Assembly: GCF_004217175.1 (NCBI RefSeq)
Contig: NZ_SHKI01000002.1
Location: 239,000-302,999, forward strand
DNA from: Leucobacter luti
GTDB taxonomy: Bacteria > Actinomycetota > Actinomycetes > Actinomycetales > Microbacteriaceae
Reading direction: 5' to 3'
Length of the DNA stretch: 64,000 nt
Positions 19,661 through 26,513 of the stretch are shown one piece after another; position 1 is the stretch's first letter, and each line of letters begins with the position of its first letter. The notes below the pieces were generated by a model. That model made no database searches. It was not told the origin of the DNA and saw nothing but the letters and a program-made list of their open reading frames with translations. The translations under genes were made by a program, and so were the position numbers.

Positions 19661-20066
19661 GAGTGTCGCTCCTTCGCGTCTGACGCGGCCCCCAGGGCCT
19701 CGTTCCCCCGTGCTCGGCGGGTGGTGGGTCGATTCTAATAGTGAGCCGTGGTGCGGTGGGCCGTGCGAATTGCGGCCGGCTTAAGCGTATCCGCAGCCGC
19801 CGACGGGGCCGCTTCCGCCCCTGTCCCGCGCGTAACGCGGTGAAATATCGCGGCACCGCGCCGTACCCGGGTGCGGCGCGACACCGGCGCGGCGCACAGC
19901 CCGCCGGGGCACGGCACCGCCGGGAGCCCAAATCAAAACGGAGAGCACCCCAGCGGAATCGGGGGACTGGGGCACCAAGCACAGACCTAGCATGAGCAGA
20001 GAGGCGGAATGCCGGGCCCCGCGCAGCACGCCGGGTCGTCGGGCCGCAGAGCAGTCAGGAGCAGTG
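19661..20066. other. 406-bp divergent intergenic region
   Basis: This separates the peptide-importer operon (minus) from the C-S lyase/LysR pair (plus). A TAGAAT box on the minus strand at 19732-19737 is a candidate -10 for the importer. The plus side carries a weak inverted repeat (CACCCCAG...CTGGGG, about 19947-19974). The open frame of the lyase extends back to 19992 but lacks a ribosome-binding site there. No gene was found. Confidence 0.55.
19732..19737 (-). promoter_or_regulatory. Candidate -10 element of the oligopeptide importer operon
   Basis: TAGAAT on the minus strand would give a leader of about 65 nt for the binding-protein gene. No good -35 is visible at 16-18 bp. Confidence 0.35.
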
Positions 20067-21236
20067 GTGCAGATCGCAGCCGAGGTCCCGCAGCAGGTCA
20101 TCACCGGGGAGATCGGGCGCACGCTCGCCGAGATGGAGCTCGGGTGCCCACCCGCAGTGACCCGCGCACTCTACGGAGCGCTGGGCGGCGGCGAGCTCGG
20201 CTACCTGGCCGCCGCTGACGTCGCGCAGTTGCAGGACGCGGTGGGCGGCTGGCTCGCCGACGCCTACGGCTGGGAACCGCAGCGGGCGGCGATCCGGCCG
20301 GTCTCCGATCTCGTTGCCGGTTTCCGGGCGGTGCTCACCCACCTGCTCCCGGCCGGGCAGCCGATCATCGTGCCCACACCCGGCTACATGCCGTTCATCT
20401 CGATGCCGGGACAGATCGATCACCCCGTCATCGAAGTCCCCATGCTCCGCGACGCGGGCGGCTGGCACTACGACTTCGAGGCGCTGCGGGCCGCGTTTGC
20501 GGCCGGCGCGCGCCTGCTGGTGCTCTGCAACCCGCACAACCCGATCGGCAAGGTCGCGACCGCCGCGGAACTCGACCGCATCGAAGAACTCGTCGCCGAG
20601 TACGACGGGATCGTGTTCTCCGACGAGATCCACGCCCCGCTCGTGCTCGGCGAGCGTCAGCACACTGTCTACGCCGCCCGCAGTGCGCGCGCCGCCGCGC
20701 ACACGATCACCGCGACATCCGCGACCAAGGCGTTCAACATTCCGGGCACCAAGTGCGGGCAGCTCGTCTTCACGAACCCGGACCACCTGGCGCGGTGGCT
20801 CGAAATCGGACACTGGCACGAGCACCAGACCTCGGTGCTCGGCGTGGTCGCCACGAGCGCGGCCTACGGCGGCGGGCGCGAGTGGCTCGCCGAGACCGTG
20901 GCCTACTTGCGCGGCACGATCGCCGAGGCCGTCGCGTTGCTCGATGCCGCCGCGGCGCGCACCGGCATCCGCGTGATCCGGCCAGACGCCACCTACCTCC
21001 TGTGGCTCGACCTCTCGGAGACGGCGCTGCTGCGCGACGATGTCTCCGCGGCGCAGGCGGTGCGCGAGGCCGCGGGCCTCGTGGTGACCGACGGGAGCGA
21101 GTGCGGCGCCGCCGGCCGCGGCGCCGTCAGATTCAACGCCGCGCTGCCCCGCCCGGTTACCCTAGAAGCGATGCGTCGCCTGATCGCGGCCGCAGAGAGC
21201 GCTGGCACGCAGCGCGCGCACACGAATCGGGGGTGA
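20067..21236 (+). CDS. PLP-dependent C-S lyase (MalY/PatB-type aminotransferase fold I)
   Basis: A 389-residue fold type I PLP enzyme, probably a cystathionine/cysteine-S-conjugate beta-lyase. Landmarks are PTPGYMPF, LLVLCNPHNPIGKV (PLP-contacting Asn), VFSDEIHAPLVLG (PLP-pyridine Asp about residue 186), and the Schiff-base lysine in TATSATKAFNIPGTKCG (about Lys221). I chose the GTG at 20067 because AGGAG lies 5 nt upstream and the length matches the family. The ATG at 19992 has no ribosome-binding site. The usual N-terminal WVADMDF motif is replaced by RTLAEMELG, an oddity. The LysR gene follows after 2 bp, so the two are co-transcribed. Confidence 0.8.
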   Translation: MQIAAEVPQQVITGEIGRTLAEMELGCPPAVTRALYGALGGGELGYLAAADVAQLQDAVGGWLADAYGWEPQRAAIRPVSDLVAGFRAVLTHLLPAGQPIIVPTPGYMPFISMPGQIDHPVIEVPMLRDAGGWHYDFEALRAAFAAGARLLVLCNPHNPIGKVATAAELDRIEELVAEYDGIVFSDEIHAPLVLGERQHTVYAARSARAAAHTITATSATKAFNIPGTKCGQLVFTNPDHLARWLEIGHWHEHQTSVLGVVATSAAYGGGREWLAETVAYLRGTIAEAVALLDAAAARTGIRVIRPDATYLLWLDLSETALLRDDVSAAQAVREAAGLVVTDGSECGAAGRGAVRFNAALPRPVTLEAMRRLIAAAESAGTQRAHTNRG

Positions 21237-21238
21237 CC

Positions 21239-22183
21239 ATGGCCGCCGGCATTGACCCGCGCGCACTCATGTCGTTTCGCGCGGTCGCGCTGCACGGGTC
21301 CTTCGCCGCCGCAGCGCGCGAGCTCGGGTGGACGCAGCCGGCGCTGAGCAGCCAGGTCAGCCGACTCGAGGAGGGCCTCGGGGTGACCCTCGTGACCCGC
21401 ACGGTCAAGGGAGTGCAGCTCACCGAGGCCGGGGAGCGGCTGCTCCACCACGCCGAAGCGATTGACGGGCACCTGGCGCGCGCGCTGCGCGAGGTGACTG
21501 GGCTCGCCGACGACACCGCCCGCACCGTGCGCGTCGTCGCGTTTCCGTCCGCGTGCACCAGCATCGTTGCGCCGGCGATGTCCGAGCTCAGTGCGCGCGC
21601 GGATGGGCGCGACAGCATCACGATCGAGCTCGAACAGCAGGAGCCGTTCGCCGTGCCCGAGCTGCTGCGCCGCGGCGACGCCGATATCGCGCTCGTCTTT
21701 CGCTACGACGGCGAACCGCCGCAGGAGCTCGACGCCGAGCTCGCCGTCACCCCGATCGGGTGGGATCCGCTCCAGCTCATCGTCTCGCAGCGGCGTGGGA
21801 CCCCCGGCGTGCAGCGCCGTACCCTCCTCGAACACCGCCGGGACCGCTGGGTTGCCGGCTGCCCCGCCTGCCGGCAACACTTCCTGCGCATCTCCGAGCG
21901 CGAGGGCTTCGTGCCAGACATTCGGCACGCAACCGACGACTACATGGTGGTGCAGGAGCTGGTCGCGCGCGACATGAGCGTGTCGGTGGTCCCGCGCCTC
22001 AGCCTGCTCAGCTACCGCCACCCGGGTATCCGGGCCTACGGACTTGAGGAGGGCGACGGGCGACAGCTCATGATCGTGCACGCGCGCGACGAGGCGCGCG
22101 CCGAGGTGCGCGACGTCGCGGCAGCCCTGCAGCGCGCGGCCGCGCGCGTGCTCGACCCGATCGAGGGCCAGACCGCGGGGTAG
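21239..22183 (+). CDS. LysR-family transcriptional regulator
   Basis: A 314-residue regulator with an N-terminal winged helix (ALMSFRAVALHGSFAAAARELGWTQPALSSQVSRLEEGLGVTLVTR, residues 9-54) and a periplasmic-binding-protein-like effector domain (about 90-300). A WVAGCPACRQHF segment in the effector domain carries two close cysteines (CPAC), unusual for LysR proteins and possibly redox- or thiol-sensing, which would fit control of a C-S lyase. It starts 2 bp after the lyase stop with GGGGGTGA upstream and ends 28 bp from the convergent PucR gene. Confidence 0.85.
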   Translation: MAAGIDPRALMSFRAVALHGSFAAAARELGWTQPALSSQVSRLEEGLGVTLVTRTVKGVQLTEAGERLLHHAEAIDGHLARALREVTGLADDTARTVRVVAFPSACTSIVAPAMSELSARADGRDSITIELEQQEPFAVPELLRRGDADIALVFRYDGEPPQELDAELAVTPIGWDPLQLIVSQRRGTPGVQRRTLLEHRRDRWVAGCPACRQHFLRISEREGFVPDIRHATDDYMVVQELVARDMSVSVVPRLSLLSYRHPGIRAYGLEEGDGRQLMIVHARDEARAEVRDVAAALQRAAARVLDPIEGQTAG

Positions 22184-22211
22184 CCGCGGGCGAGCTGTGG
22201 GTGAGCGGCGG

Positions 22212-23816
22212 CTAGCCCCGCGACCCGCCGCCCGAGAGGTCCTCGATCCGCAGCGCGAACCAGAGCTCCGCCCGGTCGTCGGCGTCCGCGAGCGAGCGCT
22301 CCGTGAGCCGCTCGATCCTGAGAATCCGGTCGCGCAGCGTGTTGCGGTGGATGCCCAGGGCGCTCGCCGCGGGCCCGCGCTGGCCGTCGGCGTCGTAGAC
22401 GCAGCGCAGCGTGTCCCGCAGCAGCGCGCGCTCGGCCTCCGGGAGGCCGGTCCCGGTGCGCGAGAGCGGCCCGAGCACGCGCGCGCTCAGCGCACCCACC
22501 CCGTTCGCGGCGGCCCCGTTCCCGCCGGCCCCGACTGCTGTGGCGCCGTTCCCGCCGTTCCCGCCGGCCCCGTTCGCGGCGGGGCCGGCGGACGCGGGCT
22601 GGTCGAGGGCAAACAGGACTTCAAGCAGTGGGGTGTCGCGATCCGCCCAGATCACCTGCGGCACGCGCGGGGCGGCGTAGAGCGGTGCCGTGGGCGAGAG
22701 CCCGCGGAGGCGTGCGTGGGCTGAGCGGCGACTCAGCCCGGCCTCGGTGCTGGCGGCAGATCGCCCCACCACCGCGTCAAGCCCGTACTCCGCCGCAATT
22801 TCGAGCGCGCGCTCGGTCGCCGCGGGGGTATCGGCGCACAGCTGCCAGGCGAGAGCGAGCCCGGGGATGCCCGGCGGGGCAGCGCCCGGAGTGATGAGGC
22901 GTTCGAGTCCGGTGCGGGGCCGCCGCCGCCAGTCGGCAACGTCCTCCGCGGTGCCCTGGACGGCCACCGCCCGCACCCGCTCGGGGAGGCGCACGCGCGT
23001 CGACAGGATCTCCGTGGTGGACACGGGGGTGGTTTCGGTGAGGATCGCCCAGGTGAAGCGCTCCCAGCGCTCCCGCTCGCGCCGCTCCTCGGCCCCGGCG
23101 CCCCGGAGGCCCAGCCAGAGCACGATTGAGCCGGCCGCGAGCACGGAGCGGCCCTCGGGCGTGAGCGGCGTGCTCCCCGCGACCGCGAGACGGAGCGAGC
23201 CGTCCACGTCGAGGTCGATCGTCTCGCGCGCCGCGAGGCCGTTGCCACCGGTGGGGCCGTCGGCGTTCGCGAAGCCGGCGGTGCTCGCGAGCACCGCGCC
23301 GTCCGAGGCGAGGAGCGCGAGGTGCTTGCCCGTGGCCTGCGCGAGGCTCGCGAGCACATCGGCGGGATCCTGCTCGCCGCGCGCACCGTCGAGGATGCGC
23401 TGCTGCGCGAGCAGTGCGCCGCGTGCCGCGCGCAGTTCGTCGGCGCGGATCAGCTCGGCCATCGCCTTGCTCACCGCGATGAACGGAACGGGCAGCGGGA
23501 CCTCGAACAGGGCAACACGGTACGCGCTCGCGGCGCTCAGGAGGGGCGGCGGAATCCGCTCGTGGTTGACGCCGACGCCGAAGCCGATCGCGGCCACCCG
23601 CGCGCGACTCAGGCTGGCGACGAAGTCGCGCCAGCGCGGATCGTCAGCCTCGAGCGAGAGGCCGGTGGTGAGGATGATCTCGCCGCCCTCAAGATACGCA
23701 CCGAGATCGAGGAGCTCGGTGGTGGACACCCAGCTGATTTCGGGATCGCCCGGCCCCGACTGCACGAGTTGCAGGTTGAGCTGGGGGAGCGCGAGCATGT
23801 CTGAGAGAACCGCCAT
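22212..23816 (-). CDS. PucR-family transcriptional regulator
   Basis: A 534-residue regulator. An N-terminal PucR ligand-sensing domain covers about residues 5-125 (VSTTELLDLGAYLEGGEIILTTGLSL), then a GGDEF-like central region. The C-terminal HTH_30 domain is ADGQRGPAASALGIHRNTLRDRILRIERL at about 475-505. A Gly/Asn/Ala linker (GAGGNGGNG type) of about 30 residues before the HTH is low complexity. PucR proteins activate catabolic operons in response to substrate. The gene is divergent from the CoA-transferase/GCDH pair and is its likely regulator. Confidence 0.88.
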   Translation of the reverse strand: MAVLSDMLALPQLNLQLVQSGPGDPEISWVSTTELLDLGAYLEGGEIILTTGLSLEADDPRWRDFVASLSRARVAAIGFGVGVNHERIPPPLLSAASAYRVALFEVPLPVPFIAVSKAMAELIRADELRAARGALLAQQRILDGARGEQDPADVLASLAQATGKHLALLASDGAVLASTAGFANADGPTGGNGLAARETIDLDVDGSLRLAVAGSTPLTPEGRSVLAAGSIVLWLGLRGAGAEERRERERWERFTWAILTETTPVSTTEILSTRVRLPERVRAVAVQGTAEDVADWRRRPRTGLERLITPGAAPPGIPGLALAWQLCADTPAATERALEIAAEYGLDAVVGRSAASTEAGLSRRSAHARLRGLSPTAPLYAAPRVPQVIWADRDTPLLEVLFALDQPASAGPAANGAGGNGGNGATAVGAGGNGAAANGVGALSARVLGPLSRTGTGLPEAERALLRDTLRCVYDADGQRGPAASALGIHRNTLRDRILRIERLTERSLADADDRAELWFALRIEDLSGGGSRG

Positions 23817-23820
23817 GGGG

Positions 23821-23860
23821 TCATTCTTGCACAGGGTGTGCGGTGAAGCCTATGCAATGA
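23821..23860. promoter_or_regulatory. Imperfect inverted repeat in the PucR/CoA-transferase divergent promoter
   Basis: TCATTCTTGCA and TGCAATGA face each other across a 22-nt gap immediately before the PucR start. The widely spaced dyad is a candidate PucR operator serving both directions. A TAGGCT at about 23889 may be the -10 of the CoA-transferase gene. Confidence 0.3.
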
Positions 23861-23926
23861 GGCGCAGGCGCGATCCCGCGGGAGGACGTAGGCTGGGCCC
23901 CACAGCAGCCCCGAAAAGGAGAACCG

Positions 23927-25123
23927 GTGACGGATCAGCACACGAACGCGGCGCACGGCGTCGGAGCCCTCGCGGGGATCCGGGTCGCCGACTTTTCCCG
24001 GGTGCTGGCGGGCCCGCACGCCACCATGATCCTCGCCGACCTGGGCGCCGACGTCATTAAGATCGAGAGCCCCGAGGGTGACGGAACGCGGCAGTGGCGC
24101 CCACCCGTCAACGCGATCGGGCAGAGCACGTACTTCGCGGGGGTCAACCGCGGCAAGCGTTCCGTCGTCTGCGACCTGCGCGACCCGGAGGGTCTCGCCC
24201 GGGCGCGCGAGCTGGCGCACACCGCCGACGTGGTGATCGAAAACTTCAAGCCGGGCACCATGGAAAAGTTTGGCCTCGGCTACGACGCGGTCGCCGCGGC
24301 GAACCCGGGCGTGGTCTTCTGCTCAATCTCAGGGTTCGGCGACACCGCGGGGGCCGATCTGCCCGGCTACGACCTGCTCGTGCAGGCCGTCGGGGGACTC
24401 ATGAGCATCACGGGGCAGGAGGGCGGCGAACCCACGAAGGTCGGCGTCGCGCTGGTCGACATCCTCACCGGGCTCAACTCCGTGATCGGGATCCAGGCGG
24501 CGCTCCGGGCGCGCGACACGGCCGACAGCCCCACGAGCGGCCGCGGGCAGCACGTGAAGGTGACCCTGCTCGGCTCACTGCTCTCCGCGCTCGCGAACCA
24601 GACCTCGTCCACGCTGGAGACAGGCGTCTCGCCGACCCGCATGGGCAACGCGCACCCGTCGATCGCGCCCTACGAAACGCTCGACGCGGCAGACCAGTCG
24701 ATCGCGCTCGCCGTGGGCACCGACGGCCAGTTCGCGCGGCTCTGCGAGGTGCTCGGCGTGCCCGAGCTCGCGACCGACGAGCGCTTTGTGCACAACCCGC
24801 AGCGCGTGGCGCACCGCGGCGAGCTGCGCGCCGCGCTCGAAGCGCCGCTGCGCACCCGGCCGGCCGCCGAGTGGATCGCCGAGTTCACGGCCGCCAACAT
24901 CCCGGCGGGCCGAGTGAACACGATCGCGCAGGCGCTCGACCTCGCGGAGTCCCTCGACCTCGATCCCGTCGCCGAGACCCCGGCCGTGGCTGCCGACGGC
25001 AGTCGGCACACGCTGCGTTCGGTGGCGCTCCCGATCGGGCTCTCCGAAACCCCCGCGCGCTACTCCACGCCGCCGCCCGGTGTGGGCGAGCACCAGGACG
25101 CGACCTGGCGCGCGGCACGCTAA
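23927..25123 (+). CDS. Class III CoA-transferase, probable glutarate CoA-transferase
   Basis: A 398-residue CaiB/BaiF-family enzyme that moves CoA between organic acids. It shows LAGIRVADFSRVLAGPHATMILADLGADVIKIE at the N-terminus, the NRGKRSVVCDL block, and the conserved nucleophilic Asp (Asp149) in PGYDLLVQAVGGLMSITG. The GTG start has AAAAGGAG upstream. It sits 40 bp before a glutaryl-CoA dehydrogenase gene. The pair is the usual arrangement for glutarate activation followed by oxidation, so glutarate with succinyl-CoA (or acetyl-CoA) is the likely reaction. The substrate is inferred from context only. Confidence 0.85.
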   Translation: MTDQHTNAAHGVGALAGIRVADFSRVLAGPHATMILADLGADVIKIESPEGDGTRQWRPPVNAIGQSTYFAGVNRGKRSVVCDLRDPEGLARARELAHTADVVIENFKPGTMEKFGLGYDAVAAANPGVVFCSISGFGDTAGADLPGYDLLVQAVGGLMSITGQEGGEPTKVGVALVDILTGLNSVIGIQAALRARDTADSPTSGRGQHVKVTLLGSLLSALANQTSSTLETGVSPTRMGNAHPSIAPYETLDAADQSIALAVGTDGQFARLCEVLGVPELATDERFVHNPQRVAHRGELRAALEAPLRTRPAAEWIAEFTAANIPAGRVNTIAQALDLAESLDLDPVAETPAVAADGSRHTLRSVALPIGLSETPARYSTPPPGVGEHQDATWRAAR

Positions 25124-25163
25124 CCCTTTCCGATTCTCTCCCCACCCCCACGCAAGGAGCATC

Positions 25164-26327
25164 ATGACCACCACCATTGATCAGCTGTTCGACGTCGCCG
25201 ACTTCGTCACCGAGGAGGAGCGCGAGTGGCAGCTGAAAGCCCGCGAGTTTGCGCAGACGCGGATCCGGCCAATCATTGACCAGGCGTTCGAAGATCGCCG
25301 CCTGCCCGTCGAGCTGCTTCCCGAGGTGGGCGAGTTCGGCGCGTTCGGCATGTACATGCAGGGCTACGGCCTCCGCGGCGCGTCCTCGGTGGCGTACGGC
25401 CTCGTCGCAATGGAGTTCGAGGCGGTCGACTCGGGCTTCCGCACCGCGCTTTCAGTCCAGGGCTCCCTCGCAATGGGCGCGATCTACAAGTTTGGCTCTG
25501 AGGAGCAGAAGCAGCAGTGGCTGCCCGCCATGGGGCGCGGCGAGGCCGTCGGATTCTTCGGTCTCACGGAGCCCCAGGGCGGCTCCGATCCAAACACGAT
25601 GCTTACCACCGCGCGGCGCGACGGCGATTCCTGGGTACTCAACGGCAAGAAGCGCTGGATCGGTCTCGCGACCATCGCGAAGGTGGGTGTGATCTGGGCC
25701 AAGGACGAGGAGGGCGTGGTGCGCGGCTTCGTGGTTCCCACGGAGACCCCCGGGTTCGTCGCGACCGCGATCGAGAACAAGCTCTCAATGCGCGCATCGC
25801 TGCAGACCGAGATCGAGCTCACCGACGTGCGACTCCCCGCGGATGCGATCCTGCCGGGCGCCAAGGGGCTCTCCGCCCCGTTCAAGTGCCTCAACGAGGC
25901 GCGCTACGGCATCGCCTGGGGCGTCATGGGTGCCGCGCGCTCCTGCCTCGAGGTCGCCGTTGAACGGTCGCAGACCCGCCAGGTGTTCGGCGCCCCCATC
26001 GGAGGCAAGCAGATCATCCAGGCGCAGCTCGCCGACATGTTCCTGGAGTACCAGAAGGGGCTGCTGCTCGCGCTGCACCTCGGTCGCCTCAAGGACGCCG
26101 GGAACCTGAGCTACGGCCAGATCTCCGTGGGCAAGCTCAATAACGTGCGCGAGGCGATCAAGATCGCCGGCACCGCCCGCTCCATCCTCGGCGGCGATGG
26201 CATCACGAGCGACTTCCCGGTGATGCGCCACATGGCGAACCTTGAGTCCGTGCGCACCTACGAGGGCACCGATGAGGTGCACCAGCTGGTGATCGGGCGC
26301 GAGCTGACCGGCATCGCCGCGTTCTAG
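25164..26327 (+). CDS. gcdH: Glutaryl-CoA dehydrogenase
   Basis: A 387-residue FAD acyl-CoA dehydrogenase that oxidises and decarboxylates glutaryl-CoA to crotonyl-CoA. Beyond the family motifs (GFFGLTEPQGGSDP; RQVFGAPIGGKQ), features typical of GCDH are present: VDSGFRTALSVQ with Arg93, the residue that binds the distal carboxylate; the ARYGIAWGVMGAA block; catalytic Glu367 in RTYEGTDEVH; and the terminal LVIGRELTGIAAF. The ATG is preceded by AAGGAG. It is co-transcribed with the CoA-transferase and ends in a strong terminator. It links lysine, tryptophan or glutarate breakdown to crotonyl-CoA. Confidence 0.9.
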   Translation: MTTTIDQLFDVADFVTEEEREWQLKAREFAQTRIRPIIDQAFEDRRLPVELLPEVGEFGAFGMYMQGYGLRGASSVAYGLVAMEFEAVDSGFRTALSVQGSLAMGAIYKFGSEEQKQQWLPAMGRGEAVGFFGLTEPQGGSDPNTMLTTARRDGDSWVLNGKKRWIGLATIAKVGVIWAKDEEGVVRGFVVPTETPGFVATAIENKLSMRASLQTEIELTDVRLPADAILPGAKGLSAPFKCLNEARYGIAWGVMGAARSCLEVAVERSQTRQVFGAPIGGKQIIQAQLADMFLEYQKGLLLALHLGRLKDAGNLSYGQISVGKLNNVREAIKIAGTARSILGGDGITSDFPVMRHMANLESVRTYEGTDEVHQLVIGRELTGIAAF

Positions 26328-26361
26328 CCGCGGCCGCCCCGCGGGCTCGACCCGTACCCGC

Positions 26362-26410
26362 GCAAACGGGCTGGCCCCAGTGCACTTCGCACTGGGGCCA
26401 GCCCGTTTGC
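26362..26410 (+). terminator. Strong terminator after gcdH
   Basis: A perfect 22-bp stem with a 5-nt ACTTC loop, starting 34 bp after the stop. The T-rich 3' end of the arm (CCCGTTTGCT) helps release. It cleanly separates the catabolic operon from the pilus locus. Confidence 0.92.
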
Positions 26411-26513
26411 TATGTCTTCAATAGTGCACCCCAGAAATTTATGCACCATGTGTAGCGTAGGCAACAGGTGCGTGGCATACTCGGATCATCAACACCGGGG
26501 GGTGGTCACACTG

